The notes under the pieces were generated by a model. It searched no databases and was not told the origin of the DNA. It saw only the letters and a list, made by a program, of their open reading frames with translations. The position numbers and the translations under genes were made by a program. Below, piece by piece: positions 28,927 through 39,270 of a DNA stretch of 64,000 nt (the stretch's first letter is position 1; the number at the start of each line of letters is the position of its first letter). The stretch is from Parietichytrium sp. I65-24A (lineage: Eukaryota > Sar > Bigyra > Thraustochytrida > Thraustochytriidae). Location of the stretch: positions 434,001 to 498,000 of the forward strand of contig BLSF01000009.1 in the NCBI GenBank assembly GCA_012862575.1, given 5' to 3'.

Positions 28927-31900
28927 CTACTCAACATGCCTGCGACCTTTTCGGCTTTGTTCCTCTTGTGCAACATCTTCGCTCGCAGTGTTCTCGGCCA
29001 CGTCAGACTCATAGTCATCTTCTTCATCTACGCCGCTTGGCCAGCAGACCACAAGTAGAATGAGAGCCCCCATGAGAGCATATAATCCACGGCTGTAGAG
29101 CTTGTACGTATTGACATACTCCTGGTACTCCGACAAATACAAAAATCGGTTTCGCCGGTCAATCGGGAGCTCGAATTGTGAGGGCAGCGGATACAGGGCT
29201 TCCTGAAAGTCCGAATAAGCTCGTAAAACTTCATCTCTAGGATTGTGCATGTTGTCGTTGACGCAGATAAACTTTGGTTTCCTGGCGCGTATAGAATCCA
29301 GTCGTGATGTTGACTCTGCCAAGTTGTCTGTAATCATTTCAAAAGCAATTGGATACTTGTCGTCGCGTTCGGCGAAGATTGTGCTCCCCCCGCGTTTTGG
29401 AAGATGTTGGCGTATCGCTGCGCGTGTCATATTGCATGCGAAGATCTCTTGCTCACTGAAAAGAAATGTCTTCCCATTCCTGGGCTTAACTTGCTCCCCA
29501 CTTTCACGCTTGCGGCCCTCATGGCCTTGCAAGCAGTCTATCAAAGCAATGAGCTTAGACATAACCGTCTCAGGGTTCGCCCCAGTACCAGCTTCCATGG
29601 CTGCCAGAGTGCGGAGCTCATTTAGTGATATAGAACCGTCTCTGTTTGTGTCTAATTCTTCACGGAAAAACTTTTCTGGGGACATACTGGGCTCCTCGGA
29701 GGTATGTACGAGCCAGTACATGTATGAGAAGGCAAATTGAAAATCATTAGCAGCTCGGAAGCGATGGCTCGAGGTCACGTCGAATTCATTGGGAAACGCA
29801 TCGTGCAGTTTCTCAAGCTCACCCAATTGGATGAAATGAGGCATGTGAGCGATAACCTTTCTCTCGGCTTTTCCAAAGCGCTTGTGAAATGCTTTGTTCA
29901 CCTCAAGCAAGGAACTTCCAAAAGCATCCAACAGATCACGCCGGTTCGTTTGGCTCACGTTTTGAGCTCCAGCCTCGTCATGGGTCCTCCCAGGGTCAAC
30001 ATTGTCGTAAAGGGTACCCGATCTGAGAGTAAGATTGGAGAGAATTTCCGTTTCGTTCAAACTCCTGTGGAAGCTATTAACCGCCTGCGTAAAGCTAGAG
30101 CGAAATTCCGCCAATTTTTCGGCTTGCAAGGCCTTTAGCTCTTTCCGTCTTCTTTCGAGTCGGCGTCTTCTGCTCTCCGAGTTTGCGACCGAAATTTCTC
30201 TCTTTGAGACATCTTGAGCAAGCGTCCGTTGATGGCTCTGCCCGATAAAATTTGAGGGAATCTCAAGTGCAGCAGTCAAACTTAGTTGGATCCAGCTGCC
30301 GTTGCTCAATTCTATCTCAACGTCCACAGTTTCTGGCTCTTTGCTACTAGGAATCTCACTCCATTCCCACGTTTCCAGAGGCTGGACGTTCTTTATACAA
30401 GAAACCTCGTATGTCACGGAGGTTTGAGGTGTGATGCCAGCCCGGAGCTGGTAGGTTGTCTTGGTGTTCGCAAAGCGATTCGATTGTGTAACTCCTCCAC
30501 ATTGGCTTCCCCGGACAATACAAATTGCTTGTGCTTCTTCTAGTGTATTGAAGGACTCGCAGAGAGTATCCTTCGGGCAGCCAGGCAAGTAGGTGTCTTC
30601 AATGCAAGTCCAATTTGCTTTTGCGGCTTTAACGTAATCGGATAACGGCGGGCCACCCCATTGTATATACTCCTGCTCGTGGCCCATCGGATTGCCAAAA
30701 ACAAGACTCAAGAATTGCAACGCGGAGTTGAAGCTAGCTCGGATGATGATTCTGGGGTCCCGCACCTTTACGCTTGCCACCGAAGCATCAATGCTAGTTG
30801 TCACGTCAGATATATTAAAACCAACCGCTCTGGACCCGAACGGCAGGAACACGCTACGAACATTTTCACGCCGCTCTGGAAAAACGCAATCTTGGCCAAG
30901 CTTGCTTGAGCACTCCGCCGTCGAAGCAAGGTGCACATAGGGATACTCTGAGCTCGGCAGGCCATCTCGATTGATGCAGTCCCCGCCATCGAAGCCACAT
31001 TGAGGATTGTTGCAGTCGCGGTCGCAATACAGGTCGGTTAGGTATCGAACGATGCACTTGCCGTTGCAATCTGGGAATACCGCATCCTGGCCCTGATCAG
31101 AGTCAAAGCCTCTATCATATTCACCAGACGGCTCCCGATCTTTTTTATCATGCCGGTCACCAGCACAGTCACCCAAGTCGAAATCGCATTCCGTCACATT
31201 ACAAGCAGAGTCGCAGAAGCCATCGCCAAGCCATGTCGACACGCAGCCCTCAATGCACGAAGGTAGATGCCAAGCGAGGTATATCTTCTGCCCTGCTTGA
31301 GGACTGTAAAAATCGGAAGGCCACGTTTTTCTTCCAAGCATCACGTCATCGTTGAAGTATATAAAGTGTTCCGAAAGACCATCAATGCGGTGAATGTTTG
31401 CTTCGATTGCCGGTGAGCTAAAGGTAGGGAGGTGCGACAAGTTCGCAAAAATTTCTGTGTGGGGGACTAAGCGAATGCGGTCGTTCGTGAGATCCAGCCA
31501 AGATGGGATTTGATCGTCTGTGACGATGAAAATTTTCCGTACCCAAGGAGCGTATTTTTCGATGGAGCGAAGCGAGTACCTAAGCTCACTGCTATCACGA
31601 TACCTGTTTTCAGTGCGCGATTCATCTCCTACCTGCGCATTTCCACCAGTGTCCTCATCCTCATCCTCTTCGTCATCGTTGTTGTCATCAGGCTCCGCCT
31701 CCTTCTCGTCCTCGATCTCGAGCTCTTTGTATGAGTCTGCCTCATAGTGCTCCAGATCCTCGCTGTCAAAGCTGAGCTCGTCGGGTGAACCTCGACCTGT
31801 AGAGTACACGCTACCATCCGGTGAGTCTCCTGCCAAGTCCGCACGAAGATTTCTTTCGGCCGACTCGTACCTTTGCTTGACGAGGCCAATCTCCTGATCC

Positions 31901-32442
31901 AAGTCTTCATTTAATTCGCTAGGCCAGCCTCCTTCGCTATCCTCATTAAATTTCTGCAGCTCGGCATCCAACTTTTCCAGTTCCTCGCGAAGCGTTCTCA
32001 ATTTGTTGATAGTGGACGCGTTCATGAAAGTATTGCCAGAATCGAGTCCAAAATTTACCTCACTGTCGCCGTCACCGTCACCGTCGGTCGAAGGTGCTCG
32101 CTCTTTTGCCGCCTCAAACGTCTGGCTCAGATATATTTGCCGTTTCGCGAGCCAGACAGGGTCAGACCCGTTCACCCAAGTATAGACGACATCGACAGGG
32201 GGTACACAGTGAAGCTCCGGGAATGGCCGCCCAGCGATATTGTCGACTGAGTCCTGAAGCTGACACGCGTGTGTGGCCACAGACGATCGAGGCAGGTACT
32301 TTAGCGCAAGTAGCGTCACGAAAGCAAAAACCTGCAGCACAGCCACAGACACACAGCAGAGTGTTTTCTCTCTGCTGGAAGGTCTATTGACAGCGTCCAG
32401 CGCAAGCTTCTCAATCGCCTTCGCGACATTTCTGAAGCTCAT
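28927..32442 (-). CDS. GNPTAB: GNPTAB-like stealth-family N-acetylglucosamine-1-phosphotransferase with Notch repeats
   Basis: This 1171-residue Golgi membrane protein starts MSFRNVAKAIEKL; the frame upstream lacks an ATG. An N-terminal signal-anchor (about 27-48) is followed by stealth region CR1 (VDVVYTWVNGSDPVW), a ~180-residue acidic spacer, and CR2 (SSELRYSLRSIEKYAPWVRKI, HFIYFNDDVMLG). Two Lin-12/Notch repeats follow (CVSTWLGDGFCDSACN and its partner beginning CIVRYLTDLYCDRDC). CR3 is near DVTSSHRFRAANDFQFAFSY, then an EF-hand (DTNRDGSISLNEL), CR4, and a C-terminal membrane span (LYALMGALILLVVCWP). This is the full animal GNPTAB order. The animal enzyme tags lysosomal hydrolases with GlcNAc-1-phosphate to make mannose-6-phosphate. 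The activity is inferred here and the acceptor is unknown. Confidence 0.92.
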   Translation of the reverse strand: MSFRNVAKAIEKLALDAVNRPSSREKTLCCVSVAVLQVFAFVTLLALKYLPRSSVATHACQLQDSVDNIAGRPFPELHCVPPVDVVYTWVNGSDPVWLAKRQIYLSQTFEAAKERAPSTDGDGDGDSEVNFGLDSGNTFMNASTINKLRTLREELEKLDAELQKFNEDSEGGWPSELNEDLDQEIGLVKQRYESAERNLRADLAGDSPDGSVYSTGRGSPDELSFDSEDLEHYEADSYKELEIEDEKEAEPDDNNDDEEDEDEDTGGNAQVGDESRTENRYRDSSELRYSLRSIEKYAPWVRKIFIVTDDQIPSWLDLTNDRIRLVPHTEIFANLSHLPTFSSPAIEANIHRIDGLSEHFIYFNDDVMLGRKTWPSDFYSPQAGQKIYLAWHLPSCIEGCVSTWLGDGFCDSACNVTECDFDLGDCAGDRHDKKDREPSGEYDRGFDSDQGQDAVFPDCNGKCIVRYLTDLYCDRDCNNPQCGFDGGDCINRDGLPSSEYPYVHLASTAECSSKLGQDCVFPERRENVRSVFLPFGSRAVGFNISDVTTSIDASVASVKVRDPRIIIRASFNSALQFLSLVFGNPMGHEQEYIQWGGPPLSDYVKAAKANWTCIEDTYLPGCPKDTLCESFNTLEEAQAICIVRGSQCGGVTQSNRFANTKTTYQLRAGITPQTSVTYEVSCIKNVQPLETWEWSEIPSSKEPETVDVEIELSNGSWIQLSLTAALEIPSNFIGQSHQRTLAQDVSKREISVANSESRRRRLERRRKELKALQAEKLAEFRSSFTQAVNSFHRSLNETEILSNLTLRSGTLYDNVDPGRTHDEAGAQNVSQTNRRDLLDAFGSSLLEVNKAFHKRFGKAERKVIAHMPHFIQLGELEKLHDAFPNEFDVTSSHRFRAANDFQFAFSYMYWLVHTSEEPSMSPEKFFREELDTNRDGSISLNELRTLAAMEAGTGANPETVMSKLIALIDCLQGHEGRKRESGEQVKPRNGKTFLFSEQEIFACNMTRAAIRQHLPKRGGSTIFAERDDKYPIAFEMITDNLAESTSRLDSIRARKPKFICVNDNMHNPRDEVLRAYSDFQEALYPLPSQFELPIDRRNRFLYLSEYQEYVNTYKLYSRGLYALMGALILLVVCWPSGVDEEDDYESDVAENTASEDVAQEEQSRKGRRHVE

Positions 32443-32543
32443 CGTGCGCACCTTCGCTCGCACCTTCGCTCAGCGACTGCGCCAATGATAGATCTGAGTT
32501 CTGTTGTTCTGAATTCTGAATTCTGGAGAGATACAATCCACCA

Positions 32544-32553
32544 GTACCGGTAC
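32544..32553. promoter_or_regulatory. GTACCGGTAC palindrome, upstream of the GNPTAB-like gene
   Basis: Perfect 10-bp palindrome 102 bp upstream of the ATG at 32442, followed at once by TAGTACT. Confidence 0.5.
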
Positions 32554-33288
32554 TAGTACTCCGTATCCAAAACAAAACTTCCCACGCCAGAAAAACATCT
32601 ATTCAGAATTTTAGTGGTAAGTTTTTCCATTTCTGGACAAAAGAACAAGCGAAACTCGAGCCGAAAATATTCACGGGTTGTTCAGACCGCACTAGCGAAC
32701 GAGCAGGAGAATGACCGCGAGAGCATCGACCAACTTGTTTGGCGAGCGACCCGGCGGTGTTTAGCGATCGCAGTCGACAAGCGAGGTAGGAAATGATGGA
32801 GAACCCGAGACGAAGAGGATGACTGGACGGAGTTTCGGCGCGCGGGGAAGCACCCAAGATCATCCGAGATCCAACAATTTTACGGTTTACTGCTCAATGA
32901 TGAAAAGTTTGCCAAACTATGCTGGGTTAAAGTCCCACTTGCATTCTGCAGGTAGATTTATCATGTGTTATTATGTTGATCTTTGAGAATCGAGAACCCC
33001 ACCATGACCTAGCTGAAGAACTGAGAATACGACAATCGAACTTTGCGTAGGCTGCAAACAAGATGCAAACCAATGTTTCTTGCGATTACTGCTGAGTTCT
33101 GAATTTTGAAGGAGTGGGGTCGTGGAGAGAAGCTTGAGTATCCCATTTCTGCTCTTACCCACATACTCAAGGAGAGCTATGGGCTCGTCACGCAAATACC
33201 GACCGCGTGAAGTGCTTTTCACGAAAGTAGTTGAAGCAGGTGGCTCACTGGACTAACACGACACAATGTGACTCATCTGGACAATGTC

Positions 33289-33300
33289 GGGGGGGGGGGG
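33289..33300 (+). repeat. G12 homopolymer
   Basis: Twelve consecutive G lie in the intergenic region upstream of the GNPTAB-like gene. It is a plausible assembly-error hotspot. Confidence 0.85.
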
Positions 33301-33718
33301 CGCAGAGCGACTAGAGCACGCTGCGCGTGCTTCGCAAGAACCCGTGCACTCTCATAACGTTATACCGGTATCTGGTGAGTTTGGAGAATTTGTCTGATTT
33401 ACTAAATTATTGGATAGATGTTTTTCTGAAGTTGATGAAGAAGGTGAGGAGCCCGAGGCAACAGGGTGCTACGCGAGAAAAGAAACGGTGCTTGCAGCAA
33501 AAACTAATCTTTTCACATTTAAAGAAAAAGTTGCTTTCACATTTGGCAACTATTGTCTCGTTCTTCGCACTGCACTTCCACGAAAGGACTAATGCGCCAC
33601 AACACCCTTGCAACAAAGTCACACTTTCGTGCAAACAATTCTGCCAGATTGAAGCTGGCGAAAGCTTGCGCAGGGGAAGCGACAGTAAAGATCGAGTAAC
33701 CAAGCTCTTCTTTCACTG

Positions 33719-34693
33719 TTAATTCATGACGCGGGCTTTCCCGCGACCAGGACGGGCCGGCTTTGAAAAATTCTGCTGCACGATTTTGCCCTGATTCTCG
33801 TCAGTGGTGTCGTGAAGATTGAGGATATCTTCGACATCCGAAGGATCCCCCAGCTCAAGTTGCTTATCAACATCGATATCCAACTCGGTGAGGTGATGTG
33901 AGAATGTCTGTTTACAAGTGGAATACAGCATCCTGGTACGAATCTTGGTGTTCTCCGGGCAAGAGAAAACAAGGTAGACCTTTCCCGACCCCTGGCGCAA
34001 GAGATAAAACCTTGGCTCATCTTTGGCGATGGTGTCTTTGTTAAGCTTTCTTGGTGAGCCCCCAAGCTTGACGTTCTCCTTGTCAGACACACAGACTTCT
34101 ACAAGGTTGCACGCCTTCTTTTTGAATTCTTCAAGCTTGTCATCCAGATCACTGTAAAAATTGAAAGGTACTAGGCCCATCGCATTCGCCCTGGCTTCAG
34201 ACGGCGGCGCCATTTGAGCCACTTCTTCTTTCGCTAATATTTCCTCTTCGGTAAGCGGAACATCGTCGAAATTGCGGCGCACGGTGCCACGGATTGTATC
34301 CATGTCCAGTTCTGAGACAGCGGTAATGTGCACGCTGCTGATGAAGTTACTGTGCCCCAAAGCTCGCTTCACATCCTCTTGCCCAGAAGCGTAGAGCATT
34401 CTTGACCTGACCTTGGAGTTGTCGGGAACAAAGGCAATCAAAACCCAACCATTTCGCTCTGATTCGGGTGTGAGGCAAAACAGTACGAAGCATGCCGCAG
34501 AGCCCTCCAAAGCCCCCTCTTTCATCGCCTCCAGATCACGTTCCACGTCGCCGCCAATGTCGCCTTGATCGACAAGGCAGATATTCACATCCTGGAGCTC
34601 TGCCTTGATCCACCTGGTTGGGGAGCTGGACTTCCCAGCTTTGACAAAAGCTTTCGAGAGCTCCTCTGAAACTTTAAGGTTTGCTCGAGCCAT
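33719..34693 (-). CDS. TWF1: Twinfilin (two ADF-H domains)
   Basis: This 324-residue protein carries two ADF/cofilin-homology domains (about 1-140 and 170-305), joined by an acidic linker around LTEEEILAKEE. Each domain has the ADF pattern of a central hydrophobic strand followed by KVRSRMLYAS (domain 1) or KIRTRMLYST (domain 2), the actin-binding long-helix start. A basic C-terminal tail (KPARPGRGKARVMN) corresponds to the capping-protein/PIP2-binding tail of twinfilins. Twinfilin sequesters ADP-actin monomers and, with capping protein, controls barbed-end turnover in the cytoplasm. Start MARANLKVSEEL fits family N-termini. Confidence 0.9.
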   Translation of the reverse strand: MARANLKVSEELSKAFVKAGKSSSPTRWIKAELQDVNICLVDQGDIGGDVERDLEAMKEGALEGSAACFVLFCLTPESERNGWVLIAFVPDNSKVRSRMLYASGQEDVKRALGHSNFISSVHITAVSELDMDTIRGTVRRNFDDVPLTEEEILAKEEVAQMAPPSEARANAMGLVPFNFYSDLDDKLEEFKKKACNLVEVCVSDKENVKLGGSPRKLNKDTIAKDEPRFYLLRQGSGKVYLVFSCPENTKIRTRMLYSTCKQTFSHHLTELDIDVDKQLELGDPSDVEDILNLHDTTDENQGKIVQQNFSKPARPGRGKARVMN

Positions 34694-35189
34694 CTTCTTC
34701 TCCCAGATTTAAGAGGCTGCAAGAGCGCGTTGGAGTTGTAGGCACGACAAAGTGAAGCGGAAGTTCGCTTTGCTTTGCTCTGTTTCTGCTTTCGTTCTCG
34801 CTCTGTCGTTGGTTGTTCTTTTCTGAGGACACTCAGAAAACGCTTCTTTCTCTATCCACCTCCCTCGCCCAGCGTAGACAGTGTAGAGATGTGTAGAGAA
34901 GATCTGCACACGTGTGGTACTACTACTTCGTTAAACAGACACTACCTAGCTATCATCCCTATTAGCTGATAGTAGTCTTCACAACAAAGTGAGGTTGGTT
35001 GATCTCATTGTGAACACAACGGAGTTCCGTCGATGTGGAAAGTTTTGGATGTGAACGGCACAAGGACAAAATCTTTCAAGAAAATCTACAGCGATAAAAA
35101 GTCAATTCTCGATTACCAGAGGGATACACGAATGATTTTCACTGGCCTTAAAAGCACGGTTTGCCGAATCACTAGGTATTTCACAGAGT
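34694..35189. other. Intergenic region
   Basis: This 496-bp region is the upstream side of twinfilin and the 3' side of the SLC35B-like gene. CTAGCT and TGATAGTAG motifs occur near 34945-34975. No gene. Confidence 0.5.
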
Positions 35190-36281
35190 CTAAACGGAAT
35201 CTTCTTCCTTAGTCTTGACCGGTTTGTAAGCGCTCTTGGCCTTCTTCATCCACACAGTGATAAGGATGGATCCGGTGAAGAGAAGACCGCCAAAAACGTG
35301 CATGCGAGACACTGGCTTGCTGATAAGGATGAAGGAGAGAACGATGGAACCAACTTTACGAAAGCTCTTGACAATCTCAGCCTCTGTGGCTCCAATGTAG
35401 CGAATGAGGACGAGAATGCAGATGGAGCTGCAATATCCGAGAACGGAAAACATGGCGGTCCACGTGACGACTTCTGGTCGCACAAGAGCGTACTGCACAG
35501 ATGGCCAGAGTTGGCCACTGTGAATCAGAAGCCCGAAAGACCAAACGCTCCCGAAAAAGCTTGCATACATCATCACCTCAGCTTGTGAGCATTTTCTTTG
35601 CTTGAAGAAGCGTTTCTCTTCGAAGTTTGAGGTGACAGCGTCCAAGAAGACACTCAAGGTAAGCAAAAGCACTCCGATGATGTTGAACTTGGCAGAGACT
35701 TGAGAGTCTCCCATGGTGAAGACGACAATTCCTGACACCAAAACAAGGGCGCTAATGTACTCCACTATGGTGTAGCGCTTGCCCTGCATGACTACCCCCA
35801 TGATCATGACTGGAATTACTTTCGAGCTCTTCAAGATGAGGCGGAGGACATAGCTTGAATAGGCAAGGGCCATGTTGGTGCACGCGATCGAGCCGTACGT
35901 GCAGGTTGAAAGAATTGCGTATTCGTGCATCATCGCACGTGGCTTAATGGCTCTGCGGACGCGCTCGATGTTGCGCGTGAGAAAACTTCCACTGCCATTA
36001 ACGCCCAAATCGTCCACGTTAGTCGTAAGAACCAGCTCCACGAAACCGCACAGGGCAAAGAACACCACAGTGAGAAAGCTCACAAAGTCGTAATACTTGA
36101 ATTCGTCCAAGGTGAACACGCGCTCTTGGAGGTAGGCAAATGTGAGAGACGAGGAGATGGTCAGGGCAGTCAGAACTGCGATGGCCTGATTCTTGGAAAG
36201 GAACGAGAAGTCCAAGCCGAAGATGCCGATGCCGTGGGAGTATGGCCCCTCCGCCTTCACGATAAACTTTTCTGCACTCAT
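35190..36281 (-). CDS. SLC35B-family nucleotide-sugar / PAPS transporter
   Basis: This 363-residue protein has about ten hydrophobic spans, the drug/metabolite transporter fold. Diagnostic stretches are the KSSKVIPVMIMGVV helix with QGKRYT (SLC35B hallmark), a long hydrophobic helix then FEEKRFFKQRKCSQ, and GATEAEIVKSFRKVGSIVLSF. SLC35B2/B3 import the sulfate donor PAPS into the Golgi, B1 is an ER ATP/ADP or UDP-sugar carrier, and B4 carries UDP-sugars. KSSKVIPVMI points to the B2/B3 group. The C-terminus is cytosolic and Lys-rich (SAYKPVKTKEEDSV) without a clear KKxx ER signal, so Golgi residence is more likely. It may supply sulfation of secreted polysaccharide. Confidence 0.85.
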   Translation of the reverse strand: MSAEKFIVKAEGPYSHGIGIFGLDFSFLSKNQAIAVLTALTISSSLTFAYLQERVFTLDEFKYYDFVSFLTVVFFALCGFVELVLTTNVDDLGVNGSGSFLTRNIERVRRAIKPRAMMHEYAILSTCTYGSIACTNMALAYSSYVLRLILKSSKVIPVMIMGVVMQGKRYTIVEYISALVLVSGIVVFTMGDSQVSAKFNIIGVLLLTLSVFLDAVTSNFEEKRFFKQRKCSQAEVMMYASFFGSVWSFGLLIHSGQLWPSVQYALVRPEVVTWTAMFSVLGYCSSICILVLIRYIGATEAEIVKSFRKVGSIVLSFILISKPVSRMHVFGGLLFTGSILITVWMKKAKSAYKPVKTKEEDSV

Positions 36282-37855
36282 GTTGCTCGAAAGTCGCGTT
36301 GCTTCTGGTTTGCTTGCTTCTGAACCCTTCGATGAGCGCGTACAGCTCGACGTTCTGGGTCTGTCTGGAAACGGACCGTCTCCACTGCCTGACTCACTGT
36401 CTCCTCACTGTCTCCTCCGCCTTTCAATCGTGTCCTGCTAAAAGTCTAGCCAGTAGATTAGGAGCCCTTATAAGATACGGCAATGTACCCCGTACTTGCC
36501 GTACTCACAGTCAGTACCATGGCTAAACACGTTTCCCTTGGCCGACTCCAACATCTGCATCTCAACGTTAGCTCTAGCTCTAGCTAGAGATAGTACCTCT
36601 ATATAGCAGACTATTCAAATCTTCACTGTGATAATGATTATTACGGTACCCCAAGGTACGAGTCCACTCTATCTCCACGTTCACTTCAACCGGAACTCTG
36701 TCTCGTGCTTTCATCGCGTGCACAGAGATGCACAGAGGCCATCGCACGAAAGTTGTAATCTTCTCCTCGTCAGGCTGTCAACTTTTGTTGAAAACGCAGT
36801 CAAACCGTTCAAGAGTCTGTCAGTACTACTCCATCAATCAATGAGTACTGAGTACTAAATTCGACTTGGGTCGACTCTGCTGATAGTGGTGCTTACGAAA
36901 GAATATTAGTATTTCATAATGAGAGGAACTAAGACTGATTCAGAGAGTCGACAAGAACCGAAACGAAACCTTCTCTCGTTCTCTGCGCACCAGAGCTACG
37001 AAAACCGAAACACGGGAAATGCGAGCTGAAACCGGCAAGGAAGGGGAGCAGCGGAGAGTGTCCAGCTACGATGGGATTGCAATTGATTCACGACTTCCAG
37101 CACGGCCAATATCTTCTTTCGAAACAAACTAAAGGAGTAATTTGCCGGTGTTGGAAATTGTTGGAATCGTAGAATTCACCAAAAACGTTCATTTCATCAA
37201 CTCTGGAACCCGCACGGCACGGCTAAAGGCCCGTTTGAAAGGCAAACAAACTTTTATCTGCGCATTTCGCGTTTTTGATTCTTTGTCATCCCTTTACGCT
37301 GGGGCGTGGTCATGTCATTCGATACTTGGTTCTAAGACAATGAATCATAATTTCACTCGAACTTGGCGCATGAAAGAATGTTTCGCTGCCTCAGTTCTAT
37401 ACAAACGCCAGTGGGCAAAGGTCGCATGAGGCGCGCATGAGGCGCATTAACCGGGCCTAAGCACTGGCGCGCCATCATTGAAGAGCGCATTTATCGATAT
37501 ATATTTGTTGTTCTTCGTTTGCTTCCTGAAGGTGCAAGGCAACTCTCTCCCTTGACGTTGCTCGTAGTGACGGCATAATCAAAGACATTGAGCAATGGCT
37601 TCATCGATGCATCGCCGAAGCGCTCCTGAATGACGCTCGGGAAACTCTATCAGGTGTTGGAAGCAAGAGAACGCGCTTGGCCATTGCTGGAACCGAAGGT
37701 CGTAGTAATGCCTTAGAATTCTTAGAAGCTCTGATGAAGCACTTTCTGAGTCTGGAGAACTCGAGAAGAATTCTCACACTGAAAATTGCGAGCTGTGCAG
37801 CCTTGGCGAAGCTCCCGCTTGCGAGAGCATTGGCGCCTTTCACGCAAGAGAGAAA
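36282..37855. other. Divergent intergenic region, SLC35B-like / RAB18
   Basis: This 1.57-kb region contains clusters of GTAC and CTAG half-sites (36476-36516, 36566-36600) typical of other upstream regions here. Two ACCGAAAC-like copies lie near 36957-37010. Open frames are short and unconvincing. Confidence 0.5.
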
Positions 37856-38722
37856 ATGTCTTCTGAGCGATATGATCACCTTTTCAAGCTCTTGTTGGTT
37901 GGCGATGAGGCGGTCGGGAAGTCCAGGTAAGTGCGCTTTACTCGTGGAAGCCTGGGAACGTGATCCGTGCAAATTGGCACAAGAAGAGCTGGCTTCGCCG
38001 CCACGTACCAAGGCGCAAACGCACTGACGCTTGCGAAGCTGATAGTAGCGACGGGCCGTTGTTGCGAAAGCCGCAAAGGCGGAGAATCAGATGCAAAGGT
38101 TTGGCGTGGGGGGGCTTGGTTTGTTTGGAAATGACTAACAGAATGGCTCGATTTCTCATATAGTATTCTTTTGAGATTCACGGACAATACCTTCAGCGAC
38201 CAGCAACCCAGTACGATTGGGGTGGATTTTAAAGTCAAAATGCTCCAGATCGCAAGCAAAACGATCAAGATCACAGTTTGGGATACCGCTGGACAGGAGA
38301 GATTTCGGACGCTCACATCCTCTTACTATCGCGGCGCTCAAGGCATCATTCTCACGTATGACGTGACAAGGCGAGAGACATTTGAGCACATCAATCAATG
38401 GCTTGACGAAGTGGATCAGTACACACCGGGCGGGAAAAAAGATGTGGTGCTCGTGCTCTGCGGAAATAAATGCGACCTGGAGGAGGAGCGGAAAGTCTCA
38501 AAGCGGGAGGGCGAAGCGTTCGCAAGGCAACGCGGCATGGTGTTTCTCGAAACCAGTGCTAAGACTAAACTCGGTATCCAGCAAGTGTTCCAGGAGCTTG
38601 TGCAGAAAATTTTGGAGAGCCCTTCTTTGTTGCACAATACCGCCGCCCCAGGCTCGCGTCGCGAGGATGCAAGTGCAGATCTTACTCAAGCTGAAGAAGA
38701 GAATGACGGGTCATGTTGTTGA
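37856..38722 (+). CDS. RAB18: Rab GTPase, RAB18 group (two exons)
   Basis: I join exon 1 (37856-37926) to exon 2 (38164-38722) across a 237-nt intron starting GTAAGT and ending TATAG. The product is 209 residues. Exon 1 gives MSSERYDHLFKLLLVGDEAVGKS with the P-loop (16-23), and the splice completes KSSILLRFTDNTFSD. The switch I region is QPSTIGVDFKVK, with WDTAGQERFRTLT, GNKCD and ETSAKT after it. The TIGVDFKVK and YYRGAQGIILTYDVTRRETF segments match RAB18 / plant RabC. The C-terminus ends in CC for double geranylgeranylation. RAB18 works at ER and lipid-droplet membranes and, in animals, contacts the NRZ-syntaxin 18 tethering machinery. Syntaxin 18 is encoded 4.5 kb away. Confidence 0.92.
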
Positions 38723-39270
38723 TGAATCGGCCGTCGATGGCGACATTGCACATTTCAAAAGGCTGTATGTAAGAAATACAAGGACGCGGGGCAAAGTGTT
38801 GCCGCAAGCTTTTAATGTTGGCGAACAGCATCTCCATGCGCCAAGATTCTGGCTCAGAGCGGGTCCAGTGTTATACATGAATTTAATAAAACGAAAAAGT
38901 AACGAAACCTTCCGACCCAGAGTAATGAGCGAAGCAAGCGGTGTCAGCGAACTACAGTGCTAAGACAAAAATTGTGTAAGTACACGACTGTTTTTTGTTT
39001 TTCCATTTGCCTATGACTATATGAATTCCCTTGTCTGGTTTGAGATTGTTCCAATAGCGCCCCATTCTATCTCGCGCGAAAGGCTGATTGTTTGGAGACG
39101 ATATTTTGCATGTATGTGTGTCGCTCTTTTTCAAGATCTCTTGCGCTGCCCGAGCAAATTCTTCTGCGATACTTAACCAGGAGGTTTCGAGCTCGAGGTG
39201 TGTGTGTGATGCGTTACCCAACTCGCCAATGGGCACTCAACACTTGGTATCGAGGAAGAGATGCGCTGGT
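38723..39270. other. Convergent intergenic region
   Basis: This 548-bp region is the 3' space of RAB18 and NDUFA11. AATAAAA occurs near 38885. A long open frame overlapping RAB18 is a shadow. No gene. Confidence 0.5.

Larger units (their letters stand above)
32443..33718. other. Intergenic region between GNPTAB-like and twinfilin genes
   Basis: This 1.28-kb region contains GTACCGGTAC at 32544-32553 (102 bp upstream of the GNPTAB-like ATG), CTGAATT repeats near 32507-32525, a G12 run at 33289-33300 and TACCGGTA at 33363-33370. Open frames at 33327-33722 (+) and on the other strand overlap each other. I recognise nothing in them. Confidence 0.5.

Noticed and set aside
33327-33722. Plus-strand frames between GNPTAB-like and twinfilin genes
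   Set aside because: Two overlapping frames and an opposite-strand frame are all open. No motif favours any of them.
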